The notes below the pieces were generated by a model, which was given only the letters and a program-made list of their open reading frames with translations, made no database searches and was not told the DNA's origin. A program made the translations under genes and the position numbers. A stretch of DNA of 64,000 nt from Echria macrotheca (taxonomy: Eukaryota > Ascomycota > Sordariomycetes > Sordariales > Schizotheciaceae), in NCBI GenBank assembly GCA_030411725.1, contig MU839832.1, positions 124,001 through 188,000 of the forward strand, written 5' to 3'. This document shows, one piece after another, positions 1-13,190 of the stretch (positions within the stretch are counted from its first letter, which is position 1; every line of letters starts with the position of its first letter).

Positions 1-212
1 CTACACATTGAATAAAAGCCAGCCATTAGCCACCTCCCCCTACCCAGGTTGAACCAAGTCCGCTCGCATGTCATCATCAACCAGGGAAAAAAAACAATGT
101 ACAATACGACAACCACAGAACACGCTGCCACCAAACGCCTTGAAACCGGCCCCCGCCGCTTGAGACAGTGATCCCTCATGATTATATCCGACGTAACAAT
201 ACAGACGACAGA

Positions 213-3200
213 CTACTTCCTCTGGCCTTCGACAAAGTTGAGCGCCTCAGCGGTAGGGACACAGTCGATCGTGCTCGTCTTGTTGTGGAACGTGACGCCG
301 TAGCACTTGTCGGCGACGTGGACAATCTCGGGCCGGAACGTCGTGCAGATGAACTGCGTCTTTTGCGTCTTGGAGATGTGATCCAAAAGACTGGCCACGG
401 CCGTCCGGTACTGGGCGTCCAGGTTGGCGTCGACTTCGTCAAAGATGACGAACGGGCTCGACTCGGCCGCCTGGAGCGCGAAGATGAGGCAGAGGGCGCA
501 TAAACCTAGTGTAGTTTCCGTCAGTAAGATACGACATCCCCTCCAAAAACGGCGGGACTTACTCTTTTGTCCACCACTAAGCTGCTGAATTTTTTGCTGC
601 TCGTCGAGAACCTTGGAGTTAAAAGATACGCTTATGCCTACGCCGGTATAGTTCTCCACAGCCGTGGCCTCGTCTTCCGAGTCGCCCGCGTGGCGCGCAT
701 TCTTTGCCCGGTCGGCTTTGCGCTGGATGACCAGGCGGCCGTGACCAGCCGGGACAAGCTGCTCAAAGATGGCCGAGAATTCCTTCGACACCTGCTTAAA
801 GGTGCGCTCGATCGCCTCATCCTTGGCCTGATCGAGATGTTCAATCAGTTCCTCGATCGACTTTTGCGAGTCATCAAGCTCTTTGCGTCGCTTCAGAAGC
901 TGGTCTCGCTGGTTGGTGAAGTTTGTGTACTGGTCAAAGGCTTTCTTGTTGACGTGGATGTATTTCTTGAGCGCCTCGTTCACCTTCCTCAGCCGATTCT
1001 CGATCTGTAGCTCGTTAGCTGCCGAGTCATCATATACTTGCTACAAGACGTACCTGTTCCGACTTCATCCTCTCATATTTACCAAACGCCTCTTCGGGCA
1101 ACATGCCCAGATCCCTGATATTCTTGGCATACTCGGCAGCCTGGCTGACGAGCCGAGCCTTCATCTGGATGTTCTTCTCCATCCTCTTCTGATGCTGTTC
1201 GACACGCTTCTGGAGATCTTGCTGCTCGGATTCCTTCTGCGTCTTCTGCGCCTCGAGTTCGGCCAGCTGAGTGGCGACCTGCTCCTTTTTGGCTTCGTTC
1301 TCCTGAAGGAGCCTGTCGACCTCGGCTGCGGCCCTCTGAGCTTTCTTGAGTTCCTTTTTCGCATCTTCGTAGCTCCCGCTACCACCAGTCAGGCTGTTCT
1401 CCAGCGCTTGACTCTGGAGCTGGTCCTGCTCCCTGAGGCTGGCGCTCAGCTGCGTCTCGAGCGTGACCTTGCGGTGCTCCAGTTCCATCCGCTTTTTGCT
1501 AACCTCCTTCAGCTGCGTCTGTAGTCGGTGCAACTCCGAGGTAAACTCTGCAAGCTGGCTCTCTTCGCTGGCCGAAAGCGCTTTCTTGAACTCTGTCTGT
1601 AACTCAGCCCTGGCCGCTTCAAGCGAAGCATCGAGCTCCCGGATGTTGGCCTCCACCTCGGCCCTGCGACGTTTGGCGGCTTCGAGATTGACCCGCTCGC
1701 GCTCCAGCTGGGCATTTTTACTTTGGAGTGTGGTCTTCAAGGGGTCTAATCCCTGCTCAAACCGGCGCATTTCCTGTTCGATCTTCTGCCTTTCTCCATC
1801 GGCCGCCGTGACTTGCTGGTCCATTACCTGGATCTGGTTACGGACCTCCCTGATATCTGCGAGATGCTTATCACATGTTTCGCGGAGCTCCTCGACCCTA
1901 CGGACTGCCTCGAGGCGTGACCTCCGCGAGTCGACGTAGCCTCCGGTCATAGCACCTCTCTTGTTCGTTGTGTCGCCTTCTGGTGTGATGGCGTCCAGAC
2001 CATGGCTCCGGGAGTACTGTGAAGCAACCGAGAGGTTGGGACACACAATCGTGCGACCAAAGACCTGTTGGAATGCCTTCTCATACTTGGGGTCGTACTC
2101 GATCTTGCTGATCAGAGGCTGCGCATCCGAGGCCCGGGGCATCTTGACTTGACGCGGCCGCAGCTGTTCCAGAGGCATGAAGGTCAACCGGCCTCCATGA
2201 GTTTTGTACAGATGATCGGAGAGCATCGTTCCTGTCCTCTCGTTGTCGACTACATAGTGAAAGAGGCTGTTGCCGGCCACTTGCTCCACTGGCAGCCGGT
2301 AGCCTTCTATTGGTACTGTCATCAGCTCGGCCAACGTTCCGTACGCTCCCGGTATGTTCTTTTCCTGCTTGAGCCTCTTAATAGACGCGAGGCCTCGCGA
2401 CGTGGCAGCATCCATCGAGTGCGACAGGTCTTTCTCGGCGTTTTGCCTCTCGCGCAGAGCATTGTCGGTTAGGCTCCGAAGCTTATCTTCCTCTCGTCGT
2501 AGCTGCTTCCGCTCGTTCTGTAGGCGCGCTTCCTTATCCTCGGCCTCCAACAACCTCTTGGCCAGCGACTCCCGGTCCTCACCATAGCTAGCCACCTTCT
2601 GACGTGTGTCGTGGATATCCTTTTCCAGCTGTGCGATGTTTTCTTCAATGGATTTGACTTGTTCCTTGGCATCCATCTCGTTCGCACGCTGCGCCCCAAG
2701 CTTGCTAGTGATATCGTTGATCTCCTGGTTCAGATAGTTATCGCGGGCCGCTTTAGTCGGAAACTGCGCGCTGCGGGTCTGCTTGGTGAGAAGACGGCGG
2801 CGGCCAGCGGCAGCAGCATCCCTTTCCGTCTTAATCTCTGTCTCTTGAGCCATCCATTTCGAGTACTCGGGGTTCAGCTTGGCCAGCTCCCGCTCGGCGG
2901 CCTCTATGCCTTGCCTGATATTACGGAGAGCCGTCTCATGCTGTTTATGCTGCTGGTCTCGACTGTGACGGGCCCCATCGAGCTCCTTCAACATGACCTC
3001 GGCTTTGGCGCGGGTCCGGGCCGTCTCCTTGCGGTCCTCATCGAGCTGCCGGCGCTCCACGGCCAGGAGCTGGAGAGACTGCTGGACGCTCTGGTACTTG
3101 TGCTCCAGCGCTGCGATCTCCTTCTCCGTCTGCTGCAGCTGGGCGCGATCCTTAGTCGTTGCTCCACTCTGCCGCGCATCTTCGATCTGTTGGAGAGCCT

Positions 3201-3975
3201 CGGCATTGGTCTCTTGCAGGCGATGCCAGTGGGCATATTCCAAACATCGGCGCTCCTTATCTTTATCCTGAAAGTCGCGCAGCTCGTTCTTTTCCTCTTC
3301 CAGCTCGGTGAGGCGTTCGTTGATGTAGACGAGAAGCTCATCGATCTTCTCCCGTTTACTGTTAGTCTCGGCCATGATCTTAAGTGATTGTACCCGACGA
3401 TCATCGTACGTATTGGTGCCGGCGATTTCCTTGAGAAGGTTCAGTCGCTCCGACTCCTTCATATTCGTGATGGCTGCGATGCGGCCCTGCGGGACGATGT
3501 AGAACGGGTTCTCCTTGGCGAATCCTGCCGTCTCGAGGATCTTGAGGACATCGGAACGGGTCTGGACCTTTTTATCGACCGAGTACTCGTCCTTCTTCAG
3601 ACCAATAGTCCGCCGGATTACCACCTCATCGCCGGGTTCGCTGAAGCGCTTGTCGGTGTTGTCGAAGATGATTTCCACATAGGCCGACAAGACAGCCGAC
3701 CCGGAGCCCTCGTGGAGGAGGGCCTGGCGCTCCTCGCGGCTCATGTTGGTGTAGGCATCGCTGAGAACGAAGCGGATAGCCGCGAAGAAATTACTCTTGC
3801 CCGAGCCATTGCGGCCGACGATGACATTGGTGCCGGGAGAGAAGGGCTCAATGACGGTCTGCTCCTTGTAGCTGTGCGCGGCCTATTGTTAGCACCCCAC
3901 ACGCGACGACGACGACTCTTGCGGGCTTGGCACCCACCTTTTGAAGCCCTGGATGATGATCTGCTTGATGTGCAT
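213..3975 (-). CDS. SMC3: SMC3, cohesin core ATPase subunit
   Basis: Structural maintenance of chromosomes protein 3, which pairs with SMC1 to form the cohesin ring that holds sister chromatids together in the nucleus. Four exons fit on the minus strand: 3938-3975, 1054-3871, 563-1004 and 213-505, giving 1196 aa, the usual SMC3 length. Seen: a P-loop GRNGSGKS with its lysine at residue 38; a KKDEY motif whose lysines fall at 105/106, the positions acetylated by Eco1/ESCO in other eukaryotes (family knowledge); two long coiled coils around a hinge; the ABC signature LSGGQKS; and Walker B VIFDEVDANLDA near the C-terminus. The signature is only restored by removing the 57-nt intron 506-562, which is in frame and would otherwise be read through. 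The start ATG at 3975 gives the typical N-terminus MHIKQIIIQGFKSYK across the first intron (3872-3937). Confidence 0.96.
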
Positions 3976-4091
3976 CTTGGAGCAGTCGACAAGAAATGCT
4001 GCTATACAGGATGCGGCCGGTTACCCCAGCAAGATGTGCGCATCGGCGCCGTGGTGGATGGGCAGGGCGGTGGTCAGTTGCGGTCGCTGCA

Positions 4092-4141
4092 TTTCGCGAA
4101 ATTCAACGCGGCGGGACCAGGAGGGGATCGCAAACGCGTTT
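4092..4141 (-). promoter_or_regulatory. Two CGCG-core palindromes upstream of SMC3 (MBF/E2F-like)
   Basis: TTTCGCGAAA at 4092-4101 and AAACGCGTTT at 4132-4141 are perfect 10-bp palindromes with centres exactly 40 bp apart, 117-166 nt upstream of the SMC3 start codon. The second contains ACGCGT, the MluI cell-cycle box bound by MBF in yeasts; the first resembles E2F/SBF sites. In yeast, cohesin genes are transcribed at G1/S under MBF (family knowledge). That the same control applies here is inference. Confidence 0.45.
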
Positions 4142-5788
4142 CTTCGTGGTCGCGCCCGCGCTCAGCAAGCTCGGGCCTCACCACGGTCACGTGCTGCATC
4201 TCCTGCTGCTGCACCGACGATCTGCGAATCTAGGGGCACCGCGACTTCCGAACAAAGCTGGCCGGCCTGCAAAAAGAGTCTAGGATCTAGACTAAACCGT
4301 AGATAAAACCCCTAATTCGTACTTTTGCTCCAAAGACTGGCCCAGAGAGTGTGCCTCCAATTCTGCTGCTCGGGAGTGTCATGGCTGACCCTTGATTCGG
4401 TCCAACGACGCCATCACAGCGGTTGATGCGCTGACTTTTAAGTGACAACCCGTCAATACGTTCGTAACTCGGTCTACCGTGCAAGTCCACCGTCCGAGCC
4501 CGGCAGTTGGCCAGTCAGAAAAGCTTGCGTCGACATCTCACACAAAGGCGATAGACGGCGGGGAATGTAGATGACGCAGCAAAGATTCCAGGCCAGACGT
4601 CGCAAAGCAGCAGCCAGCGTTAGACACATATCCCCATCTGGAGCAGCGCGCTGCAACCACCCGCCATCCGTCCCGAGAGGCGTTGCTGTGACCTGTCATC
4701 AGCATCGCCGTCTCCACAACCGCGAACCGCGATCGACAGGCCCAAATTTTTATATCACCATCTCGACCTTGGATCCACAGTACCTATTCCGGATGCACTG
4801 AATCGGCAGGCGCACGAGTTGCTCGTTGCCAAGACACGTCCGGCGGCGCCCTTTGTCGCCAAAAGCAAGTGTTTTCGGCTGTCGCAGATCACCTCGCAAC
4901 GAGTCCACCAGATGCAGTCTCGCCCTCGGGACTCGCATTGAGGCCCAAGCGGCATGGCGATAAGACAGGCAAATAAATGTCCGATCTCATTTGATCCTCT
5001 CCGCCCTGGAGCCGTCCGGACACCTGGAATTGCCATGAGGATGCTGAGATGGGGGCCAGACGGGCTGGTACGCTGTCCCGGGTTTGAGAAAATGGCTTCA
5101 GTCGTCTCATCATCCGTCTTGCTATTCTTGCCTGGGAACTAGCCGCGAATACTTGCATATATTGTAGATCTGCACCTTCATGAATCCAAGAGCATGCCTC
5201 GCTGCCGGGCTGCGGGCCCGTCATGCTGCACGACTCCAAACCGCCACAACACGGCACAAGTGCTGGCGGGTGTGTCTTGGATTTGGCAGCCACTACGCCG
5301 GTTCAAAATGCCTTCACCCAGAATGGCCACCTAGGCATTTACCATAGACACGGAGTTTTGTGGCAAACACCAGCCTGCTGAAGGTAGGAATGAGTAATCC
5401 GTACGTATATATACTCAACAATCCTGTGGCAGTAAACGGATGCTGCTGTGGTTGAACCATACAACTGCCGCATGACAACATGTTTAATAGACGATGCAAA
5501 GTCAAGAGTGGCCGCCGCCTCTGGAAGGGCGCTGGCAATGACTGGATGGGAAGCAGCGGGATGGATCTTGGGATGCACTCTTTTTGTTCGCCGTCGGGAG
5601 GCAAGTGGTGTGTGTGTGTGGTGAAAAAGGCCAGGCAAAAAAGGAGCGAACCGCAGGCTGGGAAGGAGCCGGGGGGGCAGGAGCACGGGACACCTTTGGG
5701 GGGAGGGGGGCATGGGGCAGGGGTCTGCCAGAATGGCGCTAAAATTTGCTAGCAAGGACGTTGGTCCGTTGGGAAGATGCCGGCTGTC

Positions 5789-5795
5789 TATAAAA
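5789..5795 (+). promoter_or_regulatory. TATA-like box in the MOT1 upstream region
   Basis: TATAAAA followed by a C/T-rich stretch, about 650 nt upstream of the MOT1 ATG. It could serve a long MOT1 leader or a separate short transcript. Based on motif and context only. Confidence 0.3.
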
Positions 5796-5945
5796 GTAAA
5801 CCATTCTTTATAGCCAGGCCGCCGCCCTCCACCCGAAAATTTCCCACTCACTTGCGTTTGCCCGCACGACCCCCCTCAGCCCCAAGCCGATCACGCAGCA
5901 ACTGCCCACTAGCCACTTGCACACCGAGCTCACCTTGATTTGCCT

Positions 5946-6053
5946 GTAAGTCGCGTCCACCCCCCACCCCGCTACACCGATTGTCTGTCCTGCTTTCCTG
6001 CTGCATCGCGAGCTACATATACCCGATGGTTACAACTCCATTTTTCCCACTAG
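5946..6053 (+). other. Possible 5'-leader intron upstream of MOT1
   Basis: A GTAAGT donor at 5946 and a pyrimidine-rich CCCACTAG acceptor ending at 6053 define a 108-nt candidate intron downstream of the TATA-like box. The downstream exon would start with a short upstream ORF of 14 codons before a stop. Plausible splice signals only; no coding continuity can test it. Confidence 0.3.
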
Positions 6054-6438
6054 GGTATGCCAAGTGCACGTCGCATCTTGCCTCCCCCCGCTCCGATTTA
6101 ATCGTCGCGCTTGCGGCTCATTCCGTTCATTCCGTCCATTCCGGGTAATGCAAGCTGGTTGGCAACCGCCTTGACATGCCAAACACGATTGCCTCAACTT
6201 TCTCCATGTGCCATCGTTTCAGGAGCTGAATTTATTCACGGTCCCACAAAAATCATCCCTTCGCCACTCTCTCATCGTTTCTTCTTTTCCTCATCTCATC
6301 CCCTGTCACCGAGAATCGGACAGCAAACCGCGATGCATCGTGAACAGTTCAAAAATGGGAGAGCTAACGTTGACTGCGACAGGGGTCATGCCATCAGCCG
6401 AGTAATAACTGGGAAAGGATCTTGGACATGAAGCAACC

Positions 6439-9400
6439 ATGGCATCTCGGTAAGTGTTCCCTGCATCGTTCTGCAAGTTTGTGCCAAACACGACTAACCC
6501 TTATTGCAGGCTCGATCGTCTTGTTACGTGAGTATCTTCCTCCTGGATGCCTCGACAGCCTGTGACATGTCCTACGCATGCCGTGCTTGTGTAAGGTCGC
6601 TAATTTCCGTGTCGCAGAATTCTCGAAACCGGCAGTAGCCGATTAATCCGGGAGACTGCCGTCAACCAGCTTGCGGACTGGCAGAAGCAACATCCCGAGG
6701 AGCTCTTCAACCTCCTCGGTAGAGTTGTTCCGTACTCTCGCCACAAAGACTGGGAGACGAGGAGCACTGCAGCCAAAGCCATCGGAAAGATCATCGAAAA
6801 TGCGGCACCGTACGACCCTAATGAGGGGGAAGGCAGTGGCGACGCGGCAAAAAAGGAGCCGTTTGGCGAAAACGGCCACATCAAGAAAGAGGAAGAGAAG
6901 GACGTTCAGTTCGGGCAGGACGAGCTATTCGACCTAGATCACCTCGATGTGGCGGCCGTTGTCAGATATGGGCGGCCCCTTTTGCGAGGCGGCATGGTGG
7001 ACTATAATCTCGCCGCGCTCGACCCGCAATGCCGGCTAGCTCACCAAAAAAAGACGTTGAACGGCCGCCTGGGGCTCCTCGGGCGCGTCTTTCAGGATGA
7101 AGAGATACCTATCATACCTATCATAGCCGACAATGCAATCAGTCCGTCAACACCTCAGGACTCGTCTGGGGCTAACGGCTTTAGTCGTCAGGACAGCATA
7201 ACTAACGGCAGCCAGAGCCAGAACCCCGAAGAAGCCGGTCTCAGCGCACGGCAGATTAACGTCCTCAAACGGAAACGGAAGAAGGAAGCCCAAAAGGCAG
7301 CACAGGGGAAAAGCGGCTTTGGCGATTTATCCATTCGTCGGACCACCACCGCTGGTTCCGAGGGGTTCGGCGAGGATACACCGATGCCTGACGCGGATTC
7401 GAAGAAGAACGGGAAAGTGTCAGATTACTTTAATCTGGAGCGCCCTGCCGATGTGGACGAGGAGAGCAAGGTCGTCTCGGAGTTCAAGGGGCCCATCATA
7501 CCCATCAAGTCGGAGCTGGAGGCGGACGAGAACATAGAAGGGCAAGAGTGGCCCTATGAGCGACTCTGCGAATTTCTCAAGATCGACTTGTTCGACCAAC
7601 AATGGGAAACGAGACACGGTGCCGCAATGGGCTTGAGGGAGGTAGTGAGGGTCCATGGTGGAGGAGCGGGCAGGAGAAAAGGCAAATCTCGGCAGGAGAA
7701 CGACGACCTAAACCGCAAATGGCTGGACGATCTTGCTTGCCGTCTCTGCTGCGTGTTGATGTTGGACAAGTTCACAGATTACAGCTCCGACACGTCGGTC
7801 GCGCCGATCCGCGAAACCATTGGCCAGACACTCGGGTCCGTCCTACGCCACGTCCCGCCACCGTCCGTATACTCCATCTACCGACTCCTTTATCGCATGG
7901 TGATGCAGGATGATCTAAAGCTGGACGGCCATAACTGGGCGATTTGCCATGGCGGCATGGTGGGCCTGCGATATGTCGTTGCGGTGAGAAAGGATCTCCT
8001 CCTCGCGGACAGTGACATGATCGACGGCGTCATTCGCAGCGTTATGAAGGGTCTGGGTGATATGGACGATGATGTTCGTTCCGTCAGCGCGGCGACGCTG
8101 ATCCCAATGGCTAAGGAGTTTGTGTTGATGCGCCCGGGTGCGCTCGACGGTCTCATACGCATAGTCTGGGAGAGTCTGTCGAACCTGGGCGACGATCTCA
8201 GCGCTTCCACCGGCAAGATTATGGATCTGCTGGCCACACTCTGCAGCTTCCCTGAAGTCCTGGAAGCCATGAAAGTATCAGCAGCTCAAGATGAGGAGAG
8301 ATCTTTCACTCGCCTCGTTCCCCGACTCTATCCGTTCCTTCGCCACACCATCACTTCAGTCCGGCTTGCCGTGCTGAAGGCTCTCATGACGTTCGTCGGC
8401 CTTGGTGCCGAGACGTGCCAGGGTTGGCTCAATGGCAGGATACTGCGTCTCATCTTTCAAAACATTCTGGTCGAGAGAGACCAGGAGACCCTCTCCATGT
8501 CCATGTCTCTTTGGGCTTCATTGGTACGGAATCTCGCGGCCCGGGGCCCCGAGATTCTGGCCGACGAATTTGCGTCGCACGCCGATGCCATGTTGGATCT
8601 CACGCTGCACCCCATTGGCGTTTCGCGCAATCCCATTCCTATGAATGCGAGCCTCTTTCTCAAGCCATCTGGAGGGACCTACTCGCTGCGCGGGGTGACG
8701 CCGGCCAACAACCGGAGGTCGATACCGCCCGAGGGTGCCGAGAGGGCTACCAAGAGGCGCAGAAAGTCAACCAAAGTCGACGACGTCCCCGTGACGACGC
8801 AGGGCCACGATGTCGACGGTCACATGATGCAAGGCGATGTTGACCTGGTCGGAATGGACGTGTTGGTTCGCTCGCGCATCTCGGCGGCCAGGGCAATGGG
8901 CCTCGTCATGTCCCTCATCCCCCCCGCTTACCTGGCTAGCTATGACGCCGGTGTCCTTCCCGGTCTCTCCTCCCCTTACGCCTCCACCCAGCTCACTGCT
9001 GCCATGATCATTGACGAATACGCGCAAAATTGCGCCAACGGCAATGATGCCTCCCGTTTTGTCGGCCCTCTCCAGTCCATTATCGAGCAAGACCGGCCCA
9101 CGCATTATCGAGACCTGGTGAGCTACGTACAACGCGTACGATCGCAGACGCAGCAGCTCATCAACCTGTTCCGTGACCACGGCAAGGTATCCCAGAGCAA
9201 GCTGCCGACTCTCGCGGTTGTCGTACAGGGCGAACCAGAAGCCGGCCCCACAGCGTTCTCCATCGCGAATGCGGAAAAGGTTGTGGGAGATGACTACGAG
9301 AGGCTAACAACTAAAGTCATGGCACCAGGCCAGCGGATGGTGTCCGCTCCCGTTCTGTCCGAGGCTCGCGAGGTCACGATTGCTGCCATTGCGGAAGCCA

Positions 9401-12291
9401 AAGCGGCCAAGGATGCCCGTGATACGCGTATTAAGGCAGCTGCAGCTTGCGCGCTGGTCGCCATGAAGATTCTGCCTAAGAAGCCCAGTCCCCTCATCAA
9501 GGCTATCATGGATAGCATCAAGACGGAGGAGAACCAGGAGCTGCAGATTCGGTCCGCCGACACCATTGCCCGTCTCGTGCAACTCTTCACCGACTCTGGC
9601 CGGCGCGGTCCTGCCGATAAGGTCGTTGCAAATCTCGTCAAGTTTTCTTGCGTGGAAGTTGCCGAGACTCCCGAATTTCCTGTTCACGCTCTCAAAACCA
9701 ACGTCATTCTTTCCATGCAAAAGGAGGAGGACCGTGTCGACCACGCCGATGCCGCCAAATTCGCAAGAGAGGCCAAGGCCGCCCGGATTACCCGGCGCGG
9801 TGCCAAGGAGGCTTTGGAGATATTATCTCGTACCTTTGGCGATCAGGTCCTTGTTCGAGTACCCAGTCTGCAGACGTTCATGGAGGAACCCTTGGTGCGG
9901 GCCTTCTCGGGCGAGTTGCCCGCGGAAGCCAGAGACCCCGAGCAAACGTTTGGGCAAGAGATCGTGGATGCCATGTCCGTCATACGCACTATGACACCGA
10001 CGTTGCATCCGGGTCTGTATCCGTTCGTGATGCGACAAGTTCCCCTCGTCATCAAGGCACTTCACTCCGAGCTGTCTATCTTCCGATACATGGCGGCGAA
10101 ATGCATGGCAACCATATGCAGCGTTATCACGGTCGAAGGCATGACTGCCTTGGTCGAGAAAGTGTTGCCGTCAATCAACAATCCTGTTGATCTCAACTTC
10201 CGCCAAGGTGCGATCGAGGTCATTTACCACCTCATCGCGGTCATGGGAGACAGGATTCTCCCATACGTCATCTTCTTGATCGTGCCAGTCCTCGGCAGAA
10301 TGAGCGATTCAGACAACGAGATCCGACTTATTGCGACTACATCCTTCGCCACGCTTGTCAAGCTTGTCCCTCTAGAAGCCGGCATCCCTGACCCGCCTGG
10401 GCTCTCGGAAGAGCTCCTCAAGGGGAGAGACCGGGAGAGGACATTTATCGCGCAACTTCTTGACCCCAAGAAAGTGGAACCATTCCAGATTCCGGTGGCC
10501 ATCAAGGCAGAGCTCCGCTCATACCAGCAGGAGGGCGTCAATTGGCTTCATTTCCTCAACAAGTACCACCTTCACGGCATTCTTTGCGATGATATGGGCC
10601 TGGGTAAGACGCTTCAAACGCTCTGTATTGTGGCCAGCGATCATCACAACCGTGCCGAGGAGTTTGCGAGAACAGGAGCGCCTGACGTCAGAAGGCTTCC
10701 ATCCCTGATTGTCTGTCCCCCGACTCTTTCCGGTCACTGGCAGCAGGAAATCAAGACGTATGCTGAGTTCCTGAGCGTCACAACCTACGTAGGGCCCCCG
10801 GCAGAGCGCAAAGCCATGAAAGACCACCTGGACAAGACGGACATTGTCATCACCTCGTACGACGTCTGCAGAAACGACATCGACATCCTCGAAAAGTACA
10901 ACTGGAACTACGTCGTGCTGGACGAGGGCCATCTGATTAAGAACCCCAAGACAAAGATCACCATGGCAGTCAAGCGGCTGGCTAGCAACCATCGGCTGAT
11001 CCTCACGGGAACCCCCATCCAGAATAACGTGTTGGAACTGTGGTCGCTTTTTGATTTCTTGATGCCCGGCTTCCTCGGGGCCGAGAAGGTCTTCCTCGAC
11101 CGATTTGCGAAACCGATTGCCAACAGTCGGTACAGCAAAGCGTCGTCCAAAGAGCAAGAAGCCGGCGCCCTCGCCATCGAGGCTCTCCACAAGCAGGTTC
11201 TACCGTTCCTCCTCCGGCGCCTCAAGGAGGAGGTGCTCGACGACCTACCGCCCAAGATCCTGCAAAACTACTACTGCGACCTGAGCGACCTCCAGAAGAA
11301 GCTCTTTGAGGATTTCACCAAGCGGGAGTCAAAGAAGATAGCTGAGGAGGCCGGCCGCGACGACAAGGATGCCAAGCAGCACATTTTCCAGGCACTGCAG
11401 TATATGCGCAAGCTTTGCAACTCACCAGCGCTGGTTATGAAGCCCGGCCACAAGGCATATGACGATACGCAGAGGTTCTTGGCGAAGCAGAACACCAGTC
11501 TCGAGGATCCTGCTCACGCTCCTAAGCTGACTGCCCTGAGAGATCTTCTCGTCGATTGCGGCATCGGCGTCGAGGGCCAAGATTCGTCCGACCCACTGTA
11601 TACTCCTATCAAGCCTCATCGCGCGCTCGTCTTCTGTCAGATGAAGGAGATGCTGGACATGGTGCAGAACACAGTGCTGAAGAGCATGTTGCCTTCGGTG
11701 TCATACCTCCGACTGGATGGTTCAGTGGAAGCCAACCGTCGCCAAGACATTGTCAATAAGTTCAATAGCGACCCGTCGTATGACGTGTTGCTGCTCACCA
11801 CCAGCGTCGGTGGTCTCGGTCTCAATCTCACGGGTGCTGATACCGTCATCTTTGTGGAGCACGACTGGAATCCGCAAAAGGACCTCCAGGCCATGGACCG
11901 CGCCCACCGTATCGGCCAGAAGAAGGTGGTGAACGTGTACCGTCTCATTACGCGCGGCACGCTTGAAGAGAAGATCCTCAGTCTTCAGCGGTTCAAGATT
12001 GACGTGGCGAGCACCGTCGTCAACCAGCAAAACGCCGGCCTGGCGACCATGGACACGGACCAGATCCTGGATCTGTTTAATCTCGGCGACTCGGGACCCA
12101 GCCTCATATCAGACAAACCCAACAAGGATGGGCTCGACGGTAGGGAGGAAGACATGGTCGACATTGAGACGGGCGATGTGCGCCAGCCCGGCAAGAAGGC
12201 TGCCTGGCTCGAGGGCTTGGGCGAGTTGTGGGATAATAGCCAGTACGAGGAGAGTTTCGACCTCGACGGCTTCCTCAAGACGATGGGTTGA
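6439..12291 (+). CDS. MOT1: MOT1/BTAF1, Swi2/Snf2 ATPase that removes TBP from DNA
   Basis: TATA-binding-protein-associated factor Mot1, a nuclear ATPase that strips TBP from promoters. Three exons: 6439-6449, 6510-6527 and 6618-12291, giving 1900 aa (yeast Mot1 is about 1870). The first two exons code only 11 and 18 nt but together yield the conserved start MASRLDRLVTILETGS. Seen: an N-terminal HEAT-repeat array (roughly residues 1-1290) with a charged insert that includes KRKRKK; then a Swi2/Snf2 motor with Walker A DDMGLGKT near residue 1334, DEGH near 1445, TGTPIQNN, and helicase motif VI QAMDRAHRIGQ near 1767. The tail YEESFDLDGFLKTMG matches the conserved Mot1 C-terminus. The remainder is one continuous 5.7-kb exon. 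Divergent from SMC3 and convergent with the next gene. Confidence 0.96.
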
Positions 12292-13065
12292 GTCTCGATA
12301 GGAAGCTGGAATTTTGGGATGTAGGATACTAGATTTTACTTGAGTAAGCAAAAATATTCGGGCCGGCGGATGGGAATGGAACGGGATCGGGTCGGATCGG
12401 ATCGGAATAAATAGCTCGAACGGCGGTGATTGGGCTTTGGGACGCAGCGAGAAGAACCCGAAGTCGTGTTGGTCTTCCTCGGGGACTCGGGAGGGAGCAT
12501 CTGCTTGGGACAAGGTAGATGCATGGGTGGGAGAGGTCCTCGTCACATAAGGAAGGACTACGGAAAGAGGAAGGATCGAGGAGCGATATTCAGCCCTGTA
12601 ATCAGCGTACCGCGAGTACCTAGAAATGTGTGTAGGAATTGAGAAGCGAGAGAAGTCGTGACCAGCTCTGCTTGGTACTATATTTGATCGAGTGGCGAGG
12701 TTGAATTTCTGCTAGATTCTGTGACTCTGTGACTCTGTGCGAGCCCTATCTATTCTAGGGCAAGACTAACTACCTGCAAGTCTAATCACAAACAAAAAAA
12801 AAACGAGGAAGAAAAAAAGCATTGATGGGATTGAATGGTGGATGTGTGTTGAGCTCTCTTTAATATCTGGCCCCCTGAACGTCTTGATCCCTTGCCGCAT
12901 TCACAGTCCGCGGTACCCGTACCCGGACGGATTCAATCCGATGCCGATAGTTATATGTTAAAGGAAATTCCTCTTCTCAATATTCCGATTCCGATGAGCC
13001 CATCCTCCATCCTCCGTCCTTCCTGTACCCGAATCTTTAAGAGACCCCTGGGATGTGCTTTGACT

Positions 13066-13172
13066 CTGTGAGAGGAATTGAGAAGAGTCGAGAAGAATAG
13101 ATGACCTTAATGACTCTATGGGAAGAATTGAGAACAAGAGATGACTCTATGAGAATGTGAGAAGGATTGAGA
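13066..13172. repeat. Imperfect purine-rich tandem repeat
   Basis: Roughly three diverged copies of a unit reading like GACTCTATGAGAAGAATTGA with variable purine-rich ends. The copies are seen directly; their boundaries are approximate. Confidence 0.55.
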
Positions 13173-13188
13173 AGAAGAAGGATACATG

Positions 13189-13190
<2 letters not shown>

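Larger units (their letters stand above)
3976..6438. other. Divergent SMC3/MOT1 intergenic region
   Basis: About 2.5 kb between two divergently transcribed genes. No convincing protein gene was seen; the ORFs present are short and low in complexity. It holds CGCG palindromes close to SMC3 and a TATA-like box plus a possible leader intron closer to MOT1, listed separately. Confidence 0.7.

Noticed and set aside
5339..5851. 170-aa minus-strand ORF between SMC3 and MOT1
   Set aside because: Low-complexity Pro/Ser-rich read-out of a C-rich tract; overlaps the TATA-like box region.
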